Source: JBBRGK01 sp036741355
GTDB taxonomy: Bacteria; Chloroflexota; Dehalococcoidia; CAUJGQ01
Direction: 5' to 3'
Length of the DNA: 64,000 bases
NCBI GenBank assembly: GCA_036741355.1
Contig: DAINSK010000001.1
Span: 62,001 to 126,000 of the forward strand
Part shown: piece after piece, positions 8,920-18,550 of the stretch
Position numbering within the stretch: position 1 is the first letter of the stretch
Layout: each line of letters opens with the position of its first letter
Notes under the pieces: model-generated
What the model saw: only the letters and a program-made list of their open reading frames with translations
Databases searched by the model: none
What the model was told of the DNA's origin: nothing
Program-made: the position numbers and the translations under genes

Positions 8920-9753
8920 GTGGCCACCCCCGCGTTTTCTGGTGATCCCCAACTCGCGACGACCGAAGCCGACTGGCTGGCCGCCCACTTCAAAGCCTGT
9001 TCGCCGGAGTATCGCGCCATGCTTGAATCGGCGGGCATACGGAAGGGAGACCACGTCGTCGACGTCGGATGCGGCAGCGGTCAGTTCCTCGGGTGGATCG
9101 GCGATCTGGCAGGCGCTGGCGGACGGGTCACCGGTATCGACATCTCGCTCGATAACCTCTTGCGTGCGCGAGAGCAACTGGCGACAGGTCGCATGCGATC
9201 CGGCGTGATCGGCGCCGACGCGTTGAAGCTGCCCCTGGCGGCCGGCAGCGTAGACCTGGTTTGGTGCGCCAATACGTTCGAGTATCTAACGGCCGACGAA
9301 CAGGCAGCATATCTGCGTGAGATGATGCGGGTGTTGACGCCCGGAGGGATCGTGGCGGTGAAGGACTCTGAATTCACGCATAAGATCTTCCATCCGGTGC
9401 CCGTGCAGTTCTGGTTTGACTTCCTGCTCCACCTCTCACGTGAAGGCGGCGGAGCGCCTTTTGTCGGTCGTACTCTGCCCGGCGCCTTCAAGCACGCCGG
9501 TCTGACGCCGTCAGTACGGACCTTCCTGACGGAACGGACCGCGCCGCTAACCGCCGTCGAACGCCGCTGGATCGGAATGAGCGGGCGGGCGATCGCCGCT
9601 GATGGGGCGTCATGGATGGCGTCCGAGCGCGCGGACGAAGCCGCTGCCTTTGGAAGGCTGTTCGACGAGCGCGAGGCGGGCTGCGTGCTGTTGCGAGACG
9701 ATTTCTACTACTGCGAGGGGAGCATTGTCGTCACGGCCCGGACGCCGGAGTAA
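8920..9753 (+). CDS. SAM-dependent class I methyltransferase
   Basis: A 277-residue Rossmann-fold methyltransferase. Motif I is VVDVGCGSGQFLGWI near residue 46, with an acidic motif II (GIDIS) and LVWCANTFEYL as motif III/IV. The GTG start is chosen because GGAGG lies seven bases upstream; a TTG two codons earlier would leave only one base of spacing. It overlaps the regulatory region of the upstream MBL gene, implying an operon. The substrate cannot be inferred. Confidence 0.8.
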   Translation: MATPAFSGDPQLATTEADWLAAHFKACSPEYRAMLESAGIRKGDHVVDVGCGSGQFLGWIGDLAGAGGRVTGIDISLDNLLRAREQLATGRMRSGVIGADALKLPLAAGSVDLVWCANTFEYLTADEQAAYLREMMRVLTPGGIVAVKDSEFTHKIFHPVPVQFWFDFLLHLSREGGGAPFVGRTLPGAFKHAGLTPSVRTFLTERTAPLTAVERRWIGMSGRAIAADGASWMASERADEAAAFGRLFDEREAGCVLLRDDFYYCEGSIVVTARTPE

Positions 9754-9898
9754 GCCCCTGCTGCTAGGATGGATTCAGCAGCGTAACCGAGGAGCATTCT
9801 TGCAGACAACCGAAGAACGCGACGTTCGCGACGGGCCGGACGGAGCCGCCTCCAACGCTCGGACGCATGGCAGCGCTCAGATCCGCCGGGGAAGACCG

Positions 9899-10267
9899 AT
9901 GGAACAGACGTGGTTTGCGTTCGGTAGCCTGTTGATGGTGGCCGGCGTCGCAGCGGGTGCATTCGCTGCCCACGGGCTAAAGGCCAGGCTCTCAGCCGAC
10001 AACCTCGAGATCTGGCAAACAGCCGCCCGTTACCACATCTACCACGCGCTGGCGCTGCTGACGGTGGCATATGCGGCACATCGGTGGAGCAACGGCCTGA
10101 CGACGCTCGCGGGCTGGCTGTTTATCGCCGGTATCGTTTTGTTTTCAGGCAGCCTGTACATTCTCTCCGTCTCGGGGATCAAATGGCTGGGAGCCGTGAC
10201 GCCGCTCGGCGGCCTCTGTTTCCTCGCCGGCTGGGTCTCATTGGGAGCCGCAGCCTGGCGGGGTTGA
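9899..10267 (+). CDS. DUF423 (YgdD-type) small membrane protein
   Basis: A 122-residue protein with four hydrophobic segments and the DUF423 signatures GAFAAHGLK (near residue 20), ARYHIYHALALL and GGLCFLAGW. It is predicted to lie in the inner membrane; the family has no established biochemical function. The ATG is chosen because it begins the conserved domain and follows GGGGAA. The open frame upstream of it is not conserved-looking. Confidence 0.88.
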   Translation: MEQTWFAFGSLLMVAGVAAGAFAAHGLKARLSADNLEIWQTAARYHIYHALALLTVAYAAHRWSNGLTTLAGWLFIAGIVLFSGSLYILSVSGIKWLGAVTPLGGLCFLAGWVSLGAAAWRG

Positions 10268-10303
10268 GCTCTAATCTGCTTCCAAATCCGATGCCCACGA
10301 CGT

Positions 10304-10855
10304 TCAGTGAAGGTGGCTTCGATGCTCGGACGCCCCCTGTGCCGTATCGCGGCGGACCGTTATGCGCAGGGTATCGTGGAAACCAGCCAGGTCGAGCGTT
10401 GCTCCGGCCGAGCGAGCCAGCGGCACGAAGACGCGAAACAGGGCGTGCATGTCGCTCGGCGCGACGCCGAATGGTTCCAACAGCCGCTGCCACCGCTCTT
10501 CGTCCAGTCCGAGCGGTACGGCGCCAACCGTCGCGATCGACTCATTCGCGCCGTAGTTGAAGTCGCGAACCTGATAGCCGGTGGAGGCGAGGTTCTCCAG
10601 TACGAGGTTGAGAACCGCGTCGGCGCCGTGTCCCTCGAGCCCCGACCAGGTCGTGGCCAACCGCTCTGCCATCCACGCCACCAATTCCTCGGGACCGGCG
10701 CCCCTCCCGCGCAGAAAACCAAACGCCGCAGCAACAAACACGTGGTAGTTAAAGCCTGATCGCAGCAACAACCCTTCAAAATCGGGTCCTGTTGCATCAT
10801 CCGCGTCCGATGTTGGCGTCACTTGTTCGGCGCTTTGCTCGTCGGGATCAGCCAC
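10304..10855 (-). CDS. Uncharacterized protein, coupled to a histidine kinase gene
   Basis: Not recognised. A 183-residue acidic protein without signal peptide or membrane segments, predicted largely helical. Its start overlaps the end of the upstream histidine kinase gene by eight bases, which indicates translational coupling and a possible role in the same pathway. It has no receiver domain (no conserved D/D/K pattern), so it is not a conventional response regulator. Confidence 0.6.
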   Translation of the reverse strand: MADPDEQSAEQVTPTSDADDATGPDFEGLLLRSGFNYHVFVAAAFGFLRGRGAGPEELVAWMAERLATTWSGLEGHGADAVLNLVLENLASTGYQVRDFNYGANESIATVGAVPLGLDEERWQRLLEPFGVAPSDMHALFRVFVPLARSAGATLDLAGFHDTLRITVRRDTAQGASEHRSHLH

Positions 10856-12875
10856 GGCTCGCCCTACCCCGGTTCAGAGGCAGCGAAACGGTGAATGTTG
10901 ACCCTTCTCCTAACGTACTCTGTACCTCGATGCTGCCGCCGTGACTTTCCACGATCTCGCGGCACAGATATAGTCCCAAACCGAGACCGCCCGCGTATAA
11001 TGCCGCGTTTTCTGCGCGATAGAACCGTTCGAATAGCCGTCCGAGCGCCTGCGGCGGCACGCCAACCCCATGATCGACGACCTGCACGATCGCTCGGTTG
11101 TGCGAACGGGCAGCCGTAACTTCGATCGTCGCCGTCGGTCCGCTGTACTTGACCGCGTTGTCGAGCAAGTTTATGAACACCTGTTTCAGGTGGCCCGCGT
11201 CGCCTCCCACCGGCAACGGTCCGGGTAACTTTCCTTCGATCCGCCCCGGCCACTGAAGCTGTGTCTGCTCGATCGATGAACGCAGGACGTCAACGAGGTC
11301 GACCGCCTCCATTTTCAGGGAAAGTCGCCCGGTGCGGATGCGTGACACGTCGAGCAACTCGTCGACCAGCCGAGTCATGTGCTCGGTCTGTTCGCTGATC
11401 GTTGCCAGCGCCGAGTTCACGGTGGCTGGGTCCAGGCGATCGCGCCTTCGCTCGAGCAATTGGGCGAGGCCGCGGATCGTTGTAATGGGTGTGCGCAGCT
11501 CATGGCCGGCGATGGACAGAAAGTCATCCTTGAGGCGGTCCATCTCTCGAAGGCTGGTAATGTCCTGAAACACCATGATCACAGCGGCTAGTTGACCCTT
11601 GGCGTCACGAACCGGCGCGACGTTGGAAACCACGGGCAGTTCCTGGCCGTCGGCGCGGCGCACTATCTGCTCCTCGCCCAGCACCGTTCGCCCGGTGCTG
11701 AACGCGCGTGCGACGGGCTCATCGACGGGCTGATACGGCCGTCCATCGGGATGATGGAATCCGTATCGCGTCGCCAGCCCCCTCGCCTGCGTACTCGGGT
11801 CAACGGACTGTCCGAGAATCCCCTCGGCGCTGTGATTGCTGGCAACGAGGCGGCCGCCCGCGTCAAACAGCAACACGCCCTCGGGAAGCTGATCCAGCAC
11901 GGCTTGCAGGCGCGAACGTTCGGTTTCGGCCTGCTCGCGCCGGCGCACAGCTTCCAGCTCTACGCCCACTTGGGCGGCCATCGCTCCGAGCAGGACCAGG
12001 TCATCGGGGTGCGACGAATGTGGATTGCGGCTGGCAAGCGTGAGCAGACCGAACCGCAGCGTCCCTGAAGCAAGTGGCAGGTTCACGAACGTCGCGGCGC
12101 CGCTCGCGGCGATGACGCGCCGCGAAGACTCACTCGCGGGCTCGTCACGATCAGTTTGGAACACCGTGGCCCGATTCTCGCGCAGGGCGATGCTGGTTTG
12201 GTGGGTCGGTTGCATCATCATCGACGGAAGCAAAAGTGCGGCCCGCTCGGGAAAGCCCGACTGCGCCATTAGCCTGAGCTCGTCGCCGTCGAGCGCAAAC
12301 ACGGCAGCCATGTCCACCCAGGTCAGCAGCGACACGGCGCGAACACAGACGGAGCGCGCGGCGCGCCGCAGGTCGCCCGACATACTGAGTCCTCGCCGAA
12401 CGCCCTCCAGCAAGCGCAGCGCTCGTTCGCGCGTGATTTGCTGTGTTATGTCCCTCCAAACCACGGCGACGCCCTGGATTGCGCCACCGTCGCCCCGCAC
12501 CGGGCTCGTGTTCAGTGAGAAGACGCGGTCACGTCCGTCGGCCATGCGCAGGACACGCTCGCCGCGAATGCTTTCGCCTTTGAGAGCTCTGGTTAGGGCA
12601 CGGTCTGAATCCCGGATCGGCTTGCCCTCTCGATCGCGCAGCCTCTGGACCTCGGGGGCTCCGGAGATCGGCCCCTCGGATACTCCGGCGTCCGCAAGGA
12701 GCTGCCGATACGCGGTATTGGCCAAACGCATGCGGCCGTCGGTGCCGATCAACGCGACCGGGTCACTCATGCTTTCAAGCAGAGCGCCTACTTCTGCAGA
12801 GCTCGGAGAGTCGCTGCTTGCGGCGCCGGCACACTCCTGGGCCTGAGCATCACGCGCGGGGGCGTTGTGAGCCAT
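10848..12875 (-). CDS. PAS-GAF-PAS sensor histidine kinase
   Basis: A soluble kinase of about 675 residues. Order: PAS/PAC (about 30-150), GAF (about 185-315), PAS/PAC (about 325-440), HisKA with the H-box SIAGHELRTP (about 450) and HATPase_c with N-box FINLLDNAVKYSG, G1 VVDHGVGVP and G2 GGLGLGLYLCREI. No transmembrane helix is seen, so it probably senses a cytosolic or redox/ligand signal through the PAS and GAF domains. No response regulator lies beside it. An ATG two codons inside a TTG is taken as the start; neither has a clear ribosome site. Confidence 0.92.
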   Translation of the reverse strand: MAHNAPARDAQAQECAGAASSDSPSSAEVGALLESMSDPVALIGTDGRMRLANTAYRQLLADAGVSEGPISGAPEVQRLRDREGKPIRDSDRALTRALKGESIRGERVLRMADGRDRVFSLNTSPVRGDGGAIQGVAVVWRDITQQITRERALRLLEGVRRGLSMSGDLRRAARSVCVRAVSLLTWVDMAAVFALDGDELRLMAQSGFPERAALLLPSMMMQPTHQTSIALRENRATVFQTDRDEPASESSRRVIAASGAATFVNLPLASGTLRFGLLTLASRNPHSSHPDDLVLLGAMAAQVGVELEAVRRREQAETERSRLQAVLDQLPEGVLLFDAGGRLVASNHSAEGILGQSVDPSTQARGLATRYGFHHPDGRPYQPVDEPVARAFSTGRTVLGEEQIVRRADGQELPVVSNVAPVRDAKGQLAAVIMVFQDITSLREMDRLKDDFLSIAGHELRTPITTIRGLAQLLERRRDRLDPATVNSALATISEQTEHMTRLVDELLDVSRIRTGRLSLKMEAVDLVDVLRSSIEQTQLQWPGRIEGKLPGPLPVGGDAGHLKQVFINLLDNAVKYSGPTATIEVTAARSHNRAIVQVVDHGVGVPPQALGRLFERFYRAENAALYAGGLGLGLYLCREIVESHGGSIEVQSTLGEGSTFTVSLPLNRGRASRG

Positions 12876-12941
12876 CGTCAAAAGACCGTTCTGCGGGCTG
12901 AAATCAATGCTCGGCGCCGCTCCGCGACCGGGGTCATACTA

Positions 12942-13178
12942 TTACCATCTGAAGCCGTGCCGTCGCAATCGGAAGCGATACTGTCGGCAGATCAACAGCC
13001 AGGTCACTCCATTGAATGCGACAACGATTGAACCTGCCAGCGCGACACGGGCAGCGCTGTGGTCAAACGCGGCGACGGCCATGAAGCTGATCATGCCGGC
13101 CAGGGTGATTCCCAGCACTAACCAGCGCAACTGCAAACGCTGCAGACTACCTGCTGGGCGAGATTCGGGAAGTGCCAC
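12942..13178 (-). CDS. Small two-helix membrane protein
   Basis: A 78-residue protein with two hydrophobic helices (about 18-38 and 45-63) and an Arg-rich C-terminus (RQYRFRLRRHGFRW). It starts with GTG and lacks a clear Shine-Dalgarno. It sits upstream of the histidine kinase on the same strand. No family is recognised; the regular membrane topology is the main argument that it is real. Confidence 0.5.
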   Translation of the reverse strand: MALPESRPAGSLQRLQLRWLVLGITLAGMISFMAVAAFDHSAARVALAGSIVVAFNGVTWLLICRQYRFRLRRHGFRW

Positions 13179-13298
13179 ACTAGCAGCCTACGCCATATTC
13201 AAGGACACCGGGACAGCACAGATCGGCTATGCTAGCGACGCGCCGCCCCACCGGGGCGCAAAACGCATTCGCGCTGCTTTCACCAAGAGGTAATTTGC

Positions 13299-14102
13299 AT
13301 GGAGTACAAGACGCTGATCGTGGAACGTCAGGACCGCATCATGACGGTAACGCTCAACCGGCCGGAGCGGCTGAATTCGCTCTCTGCCGACCTGACGCAA
13401 GAGCTGGGCGATCTGATTACGCAGCTTTCTCTCGGCGACGAAGATATCCGCTGTCTGGTGCTAACGGGCGCCGGTCGCGCATTCTGCGCGGGCGGCGATA
13501 CAGGCGGAATGCCGGGCGGGGCAGGCGAACGTCCCCGACGAACGGCGGAGGACGCCCGCCGCGGCTTCCGCAGCGCGCAGCGCATTATCCTCGGGCTTCA
13601 GCGACTCGAGATTCCCACCATCGCGATGGTCAACGGCGACGCCGTCGGCGCCGGATTCGACCTCGCCTGTGCATGCGACCTCCGCACCGCGGCGCAGACG
13701 GCGCGCTTCATGGTCGCCTACCGTCGCATTGGCCTGATTCCGGGCTGGGGCGGGGCGTGGCTCTACGCGCGCCGTCTGGGCTTAAGTAAGGCAGCCGAGC
13801 TGATGTTCACCGGCGATTTCATGCCGGCCGACGAGGGGTACCGGCTCGGCATGATCAACAAGGTCGTGCCCTTAGAAGAGCTGCACGCCGAGACGATGGC
13901 TCTCGCGGGTCGGATCGCCTCCGGGCCGCCGATATCCCTGCGGCTAATGAAGCAACTGCTTTACCGCGGGTTGCAAACCGATCTGGAGACATCGATGCTC
14001 ATGGCCGCCACGGGGTCGTCAATCACTTTGTTGTCGGAGGACCACGTCGAAGGCATCACCGCGTTCCGCGAGAAGAGGTCCGCGGAATTCAAAGGGCGAT
14101 AG
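13299..14102 (+). CDS. Enoyl-CoA hydratase/isomerase family protein
   Basis: A 267-residue crotonase-fold protein. The oxyanion-hole segment GRAFCAGGDTGGMPG and the second one at MVNGDAVGAGFDLACACD are clear. The Glu equivalent to Glu164 of rat hydratase is present (AAELMF), but the Glu144 position is not conserved (FMVAYRRIGLIPG), so isomerase or other crotonase chemistry is possible. AGAGGT lies seven bases before the ATG. The gene is monocistronic. Confidence 0.87.
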   Translation: MEYKTLIVERQDRIMTVTLNRPERLNSLSADLTQELGDLITQLSLGDEDIRCLVLTGAGRAFCAGGDTGGMPGGAGERPRRTAEDARRGFRSAQRIILGLQRLEIPTIAMVNGDAVGAGFDLACACDLRTAAQTARFMVAYRRIGLIPGWGGAWLYARRLGLSKAAELMFTGDFMPADEGYRLGMINKVVPLEELHAETMALAGRIASGPPISLRLMKQLLYRGLQTDLETSMLMAATGSSITLLSEDHVEGITAFREKRSAEFKGR

Positions 14103-14193
14103 CCGCCGGCGCGCCGACGTGGTTCTTGCCCGAGCGTTTGGCCTCGTAAGAAGCGATTATGTCCCGAATCCGCTTGCACACGCACTCCCGCCG

Positions 14194-15306
14194 TTACCGT
14201 TCCTGAACAGTTTCGGCCAGCACCGCTGTAACGCGTCCGGCTATCGTCTCGCCGTCCGACGCAGTGAGCGCACGGGGGTCGATCAGGACGATCCCTTCCG
14301 AGAGGTGGTGGTTTCGCGTGCGGATCGAAGGTTCGCCGGCAGACAGGGCGGCGGACAGCGTTCGCGCTCGATCGGGAGACGTGACCAGTGCGAGTCGATT
14401 GATCGCCCGCTCCGCGTCGTCGGGCATTACGCTGACGTCAACGCCCGGCACCTTCCCAATCCTGGTTCGAATCTCCTCTAATACCCGGTCCTGGCGTGCT
14501 CTTTCGGTTGCGGTGTCTGCACATACATAGTTACGTAATGCCGAAACGAGGCCCAGGATGTCCTCCTTTCCGACCTTCATCGGTCGCGCCACGCCCGCGA
14601 ACTGCGCCTCCGCGGCGGCGACCAGGTCCGCCCGTCCAACCAGGATGCCGGTGGTCGGCCCCTCAAACGCTTTGCCGCCGCTGTACGCGACGAGGTCCGC
14701 GCCGGCATCGAGGTAGCGGTGCAGGTCCTCCTCGGCGGCCGCGTCGACCAGCACAGGAACCTGGTGAGCGTGGGATATCTCGATCCACGCCAGTAACGGC
14801 AACTGGTTGGCTTGCACCGAGTGATGCGAGACCACATACATCGTGCAGGCACAGTCGCCTGCCTGTAGCACCGCTTCCAGCGCCCGCGGCGGCACGGAAT
14901 TAACGCTGCCGATAGGTACCGGCACGCCGCCGCCGAGGCGAATCATCTGCTCGACGGGGGCGCCAAAGTTGACGAGGTGTCCCGTCTGAATTGGAACTCT
15001 GTTTGCCAGGCCATTGCTGTCCGGCAAGCGGGCGATCTTCGCGCTGTCGGTTCCGGTGATCGATCCCGCGACGGCCATGACCAGGCTCGCGCTCGCGCCC
15101 GCCGTGACCGTCCCTGCTTCGGCGCCTGACAGCCGGGCGATCTCGGCTCCGGCCGCGCTTCGCAGCACCGACAGGTCAACGTGGGCGCGGCTCGCCTCCG
15201 CCATCGCGTCGATCACATTCTGCCGGAGCGAGCTGCCGCCGAGGGCGGTCAGCCTGCCGGCGGCATTGATGACCGTCGAAACGTGGAGGTCGTCGAACAA
15301 GCCCAT
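14194..15306 (-). CDS. SelA-like PLP enzyme (DgaE/EF0838 type lyase)
   Basis: A 371-residue fold-type I PLP protein similar to the SelA-like family that includes D-glucosaminate-6-phosphate ammonia-lyase. The internal-aldimine lysine is probably Lys212 in YSGGKAFEGPTTG, preceded by the conserved LVDAAAEED. It is shorter than genuine SelA and lacks its N-terminal domain, so it is not a good candidate for selenocysteine synthase. GGAGGAG lies six bases before the ATG. The upstream amidohydrolase on the same strand is its usual partner in EF0837/EF0838-type pairs. Confidence 0.75.
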   Translation of the reverse strand: MGLFDDLHVSTVINAAGRLTALGGSSLRQNVIDAMAEASRAHVDLSVLRSAAGAEIARLSGAEAGTVTAGASASLVMAVAGSITGTDSAKIARLPDSNGLANRVPIQTGHLVNFGAPVEQMIRLGGGVPVPIGSVNSVPPRALEAVLQAGDCACTMYVVSHHSVQANQLPLLAWIEISHAHQVPVLVDAAAEEDLHRYLDAGADLVAYSGGKAFEGPTTGILVGRADLVAAAEAQFAGVARPMKVGKEDILGLVSALRNYVCADTATERARQDRVLEEIRTRIGKVPGVDVSVMPDDAERAINRLALVTSPDRARTLSAALSAGEPSIRTRNHHLSEGIVLIDPRALTASDGETIAGRVTAVLAETVQER

Positions 15307-15357
15307 GTTCCGCTCCTCCTTACTACGCCGAGCGACGGCCATAGACGGCGATCAGCC

Positions 15358-16505
15358 TCATGATCGCGCCGCCTCAGGCAAGCCGTTGGTCGCTTCATAA
15401 AGAACCCCGTTCACAACGGCAAATCGCGGTTCGATCAGCTTGCTCATGGTGCGTTCCGCGCGATACGAATCGCGGGCGACGAACTCTCGCTCGACGACTT
15501 TGAAGACGCTGAGGTTTGCGGGACCTCCGCTTTCTACCGGCCCAATCTCGCAGATGCCAAAGCACCTGGCCGGAGCGAGGCTGCTGGCTTCAATTACTTC
15601 GTACAGATCCACGCCGAGGTGCAGCATCTTGCTCATCGTCACCGCCAGGCTATACACCGGGCCGTTGATGTTGCCGCGATGCAGATCGGTGCTGATGTGG
15701 TGGGGTCGCAGACCTAGCGAGATTGCCCTCTCGGCGACCTCGAACGAGAATGACCCCGAGCCGTGGCCGACATCGAGCCGCACGCCCCTTTCGATCGCGT
15801 CAACAGCCGCAGCCAGCGCCTTTCCCTGTTGGGTCACGATTCCGCCGATTTTTCCGTGAAAACAGTGGGTGATCACATCGCCATCGCCGAAGATCTCGCA
15901 CACCTCATCAAGGGTCGGAGGAGCGTTGCCGACGTGCGCCATCAGCAGTACACCCGCTTCTGTCGCGGCCTTTTTTGCCAGCACGACCGGCATAACGCCA
16001 AGGGCGCCGACTGCGGTCGTGCTGGCGCGCACCTTCATACCGCGCACCCAGCTTCGGTGTCGCTGGATGGCGCGGACGGCGTCGTCGACGTTCAGCCAGT
16101 CGCTGATCTCCGACTCGCCCGGGTCGAGCATATTGCCGAAGCGCGAGATGTGCAGCAGTCCGAATACCAGCGTGCTTGCGGCTTCACTACATACTCGTAG
16201 AAACCGGCTGCGTTAGAGGCGCCGAATGATCCGGCATCGACGACGGCGACCACGCCCTGTCGAACGCCGATACTGTCGGCATCGACGCAACTTGGCTTGA
16301 CGTGGTTGAAGACATGGGCATGCGCGTCCACCCAGCCCGGGCCGACGATCATGCCTGAAACATCGATTTCGGTGGCGCTTTCGGCGAAAAGCCGTTCACC
16401 AACTTCCGCGATCTGACCGTCGCGGATCGCAACGTCCGCGTGAAACCGCCGCCTGGCGGCTAGGTCGATGACCTCACCGCCTCGCATTATCAGGTCGATC
16501 GCCAC
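15358..16505 (-). pseudogene. Amidohydrolase/deacetylase family metallohydrolase, frameshifted
   Basis: An N-terminal part (GTG start, GGAG seven bases upstream) carries the metal motif GWVDAHAHVF. The frame is then lost near 16170 and resumes in the next frame with TLVFGLLHISRFGN followed by the rest of the barrel (HCFHGKIGG, HISTDLHRG). A single missing base explains this exactly, and both halves together give the expected length of about 380 residues. It may be a real inactivating mutation, an assembly error or, less likely, programmed frameshifting. It lies 51 bases upstream of the SelA-like lyase gene, so loss would affect the first enzyme of that pathway. Confidence 0.8.
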
Positions 16506-16733
16506 GACGTCACTCCGTAACCGCCCCTTTGGACCTACAACCGGTCCGGAAGTCGCGCGGACGCGTCCACGATCTGCGGCGCGGACTCCGCGGCAACCGT
16601 GAAGCTTCCATCCTCTAGAATAGCCCGCTGGCGCGAAGTCCAACAGTGTTGGCCGCCCAAGCCCGCGGCGCTACCATGGTGCCGTCTAACGTCGACGTCA
16701 GTTTCCGCGATGCCGTCTGAAGGAGAAAACAAG

Positions 16734-17612
16734 GTGCAGAACGAACAGTATGTGGGCTTCTCGGTGGCGGTCAGAGAACCCGGTGTCGCAACGATCGCCT
16801 TCACAACGCCGGAACGGCTCAACGGCCTGACGCAGCGGATCAAGCGCGAGCTCGTCGAAGTGCTTCAGCAGGCTCAGATGGATCAAGACGTACGCGTCGT
16901 CGTCATCACGGGCAGCGGACGCGGTTTCTGTGCGGGCGACGACATCACCGGACGGCCGTTACCCAACGCCGAGCAGTACCCGCCCATCGCGCCACCAATT
17001 CCGCACGGCCATGGCAACCCGATCGGCACCTACGAAGGCCTGCGTGTCCTGTCCCAGTCCCTGAACCTCGCTATTCGTGCTCTCGACAAGATCACGATCG
17101 CGGCGATCAACGGCGTGGCCATCCAAACGGGGCTTTCGCTCGCTCTCGCCTGTGACTTTCGCATCGCCGCCGAGGGCGCCCGGCTGGGCAGTGCAACGCT
17201 TCGTTTCGGCCTGTTGCCAGACGAGGGCGGGCAATACCTGCTTGTACAGCACATGGGCGTCGCCCGCACGATGGATTTCCTCATGCGGAACCGGATCGTC
17301 GGCGGACAGGAAGCGCTTTCGCTAGGATTAGTCCACGAAGTCGTTCCGATCGACCAGCTGATGGACCGAGCACACGCGCTTGCCGTTGAACTAGCGAACG
17401 GTCCTCAGGTGGCGATGCGGCTGCTCAAGCGTTCTATATACAACGCAACTGAACTGGATTTCGCGCATGCGCTGGACGACATCGCGAGCAAGACCGCCAT
17501 TTCCGACCACCACCCGGACGCGCGCGAGGGTCCGGCGGCTTTCCGCGAGAAGCGCCAGGCGCGTTTCAACCAGGATCCATCGCGTGAATCGCGGGAGGGC
17601 GGGTCGCTGTAG
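16734..17612 (+). CDS. Enoyl-CoA hydratase/isomerase family protein
   Basis: A 292-residue crotonase-fold protein with oxyanion segment GRGFCAGDDITGR and INGVAIQTGLSLALACDFR. It has an unusually long insertion rich in Pro and His (about residues 75-100). The catalytic Glu positions of classical hydratase are not conserved, so the exact reaction is open. The GTG start is supported by AGGAG eight bases upstream. It is divergent from the amidohydrolase/PLP pair. Confidence 0.85.
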   Translation: MQNEQYVGFSVAVREPGVATIAFTTPERLNGLTQRIKRELVEVLQQAQMDQDVRVVVITGSGRGFCAGDDITGRPLPNAEQYPPIAPPIPHGHGNPIGTYEGLRVLSQSLNLAIRALDKITIAAINGVAIQTGLSLALACDFRIAAEGARLGSATLRFGLLPDEGGQYLLVQHMGVARTMDFLMRNRIVGGQEALSLGLVHEVVPIDQLMDRAHALAVELANGPQVAMRLLKRSIYNATELDFAHALDDIASKTAISDHHPDAREGPAAFREKRQARFNQDPSRESREGGSL

Positions 17613-17700
17613 AGGGAAACGACGGTTGCAACGGTAATCCGCGCTACGCGAGCTCGCCAAACGTTGGGCGTCATTGGGCGAGGGCCAAGGGAGAGAGGAT

Positions 17701-18057
17701 TCAGGCGATCCGCTGGTCTGGCCGCTCAGCCGTCTCGATTGCGCCGATGTCAGGCCCGAGCCGGATGGTCTGGTCGGGAAAGACGGCGCTGATCTCGAGC
17801 CAGCCGCCAAGCGCCTCGACGTAGCTGCGTAGCGTCGAGACGTAGACGTCCCGCTCGTGCTCCGCCCGCGATACGTTAGTCTGACTCGTGTCCCATGCCC
17901 TCGCAAGCTCGACCTGGGTCACGCCGCGCGCCTCCCGCAGCTTGTGGAGCGCGAGCAGGTCGCGCGCGATTTGCCGCTCCTGTGCGACCGCGGCGCGTCC
18001 TTCTGGGGTGGATTCGAGCCGGTCCCGTAGATGCTTGAACGGCTTGTGTCCGCTCAT
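17701..18057 (-). CDS. XRE-type antitoxin
   Basis: A 118-residue protein with a helix-turn-helix (RGVTQVELARAWDTSQTNVSRAE, shown in part: QVELARAWDTSQTNVSR). Its ATG overlaps the stop of the upstream toxin gene by four bases, the toxin-first order typical of HigBA-like systems. It is predicted to bind the toxin and repress the shared promoter. Confidence 0.82.
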   Translation of the reverse strand: MSGHKPFKHLRDRLESTPEGRAAVAQERQIARDLLALHKLREARGVTQVELARAWDTSQTNVSRAEHERDVYVSTLRSYVEALGGWLEISAVFPDQTIRLGPDIGAIETAERPDQRIA

Positions 18058-18413
18058 AGAATGGCTCCTTCGTGCCTGAGCTCATCGAGATGGTCATCAT
18101 AGAGCTGGTCGGCGACGGGTACCGCCTGCTCGTACCAGGCAGTCCATTGGTCGCGCTTGTCACCGCCGAGTAGGAGGATCGCCGTCCGGCGAGGGTCGAA
18201 GGCAAAGAGGATGCGGAGAAAGCCGCCGCGGGGGCGGAGTTCCTTCATGTTTGAGTGCCGGGACGTGGTAACCGTGTCCACCCATGGCCGGCCGAGAGCG
18301 GGCCCGCCCTGCTCCAGGGTTTCGATTGCCCGCGAGATCATGACTTGCTCCTCCTGAGCCAATCTGTCCCACCAAGCTCCAAACTCGTTGGTGTACTCGA
18401 CCTCCCAACTCAC
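18054..18413 (-). CDS. RelE/HigB-like toxin
   Basis: A 119-residue protein of the phage-derived Gp49/HigB-like RelE superfamily. Conserved segments are the N-terminal WEVEYTNEFGAWWDRL, the central MKELRPRGGFLRILFAFDP and LLLGGDK. Such toxins are ribosome-dependent mRNA endonucleases. GTG start with AGGAG ten bases upstream. It is the first gene of the pair with the XRE antitoxin. Confidence 0.82.
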   Translation of the reverse strand: MSWEVEYTNEFGAWWDRLAQEEQVMISRAIETLEQGGPALGRPWVDTVTTSRHSNMKELRPRGGFLRILFAFDPRRTAILLLGGDKRDQWTAWYEQAVPVADQLYDDHLDELRHEGAIL

Positions 18414-18550
18414 CCGATTATAACTCCTAGGGCGTACATCCTATGCATGGTACCGACCTGGGTCGTCAGCCGGACGGGATACTTAGTGCGGCGCGCTCGT
18501 CCCAAGCGATGAGCCGGTAAAACGGAGCGGCGCGCCAGTTCGAACACCGG

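Noticed and set aside
14194..15306. SelA (selenocysteine synthase) as support for selenoproteins
   Set aside because: The protein is shorter than SelA and lacks its N-terminal domain; the adjacent amidohydrolase points to a sugar or amino-acid lyase role.
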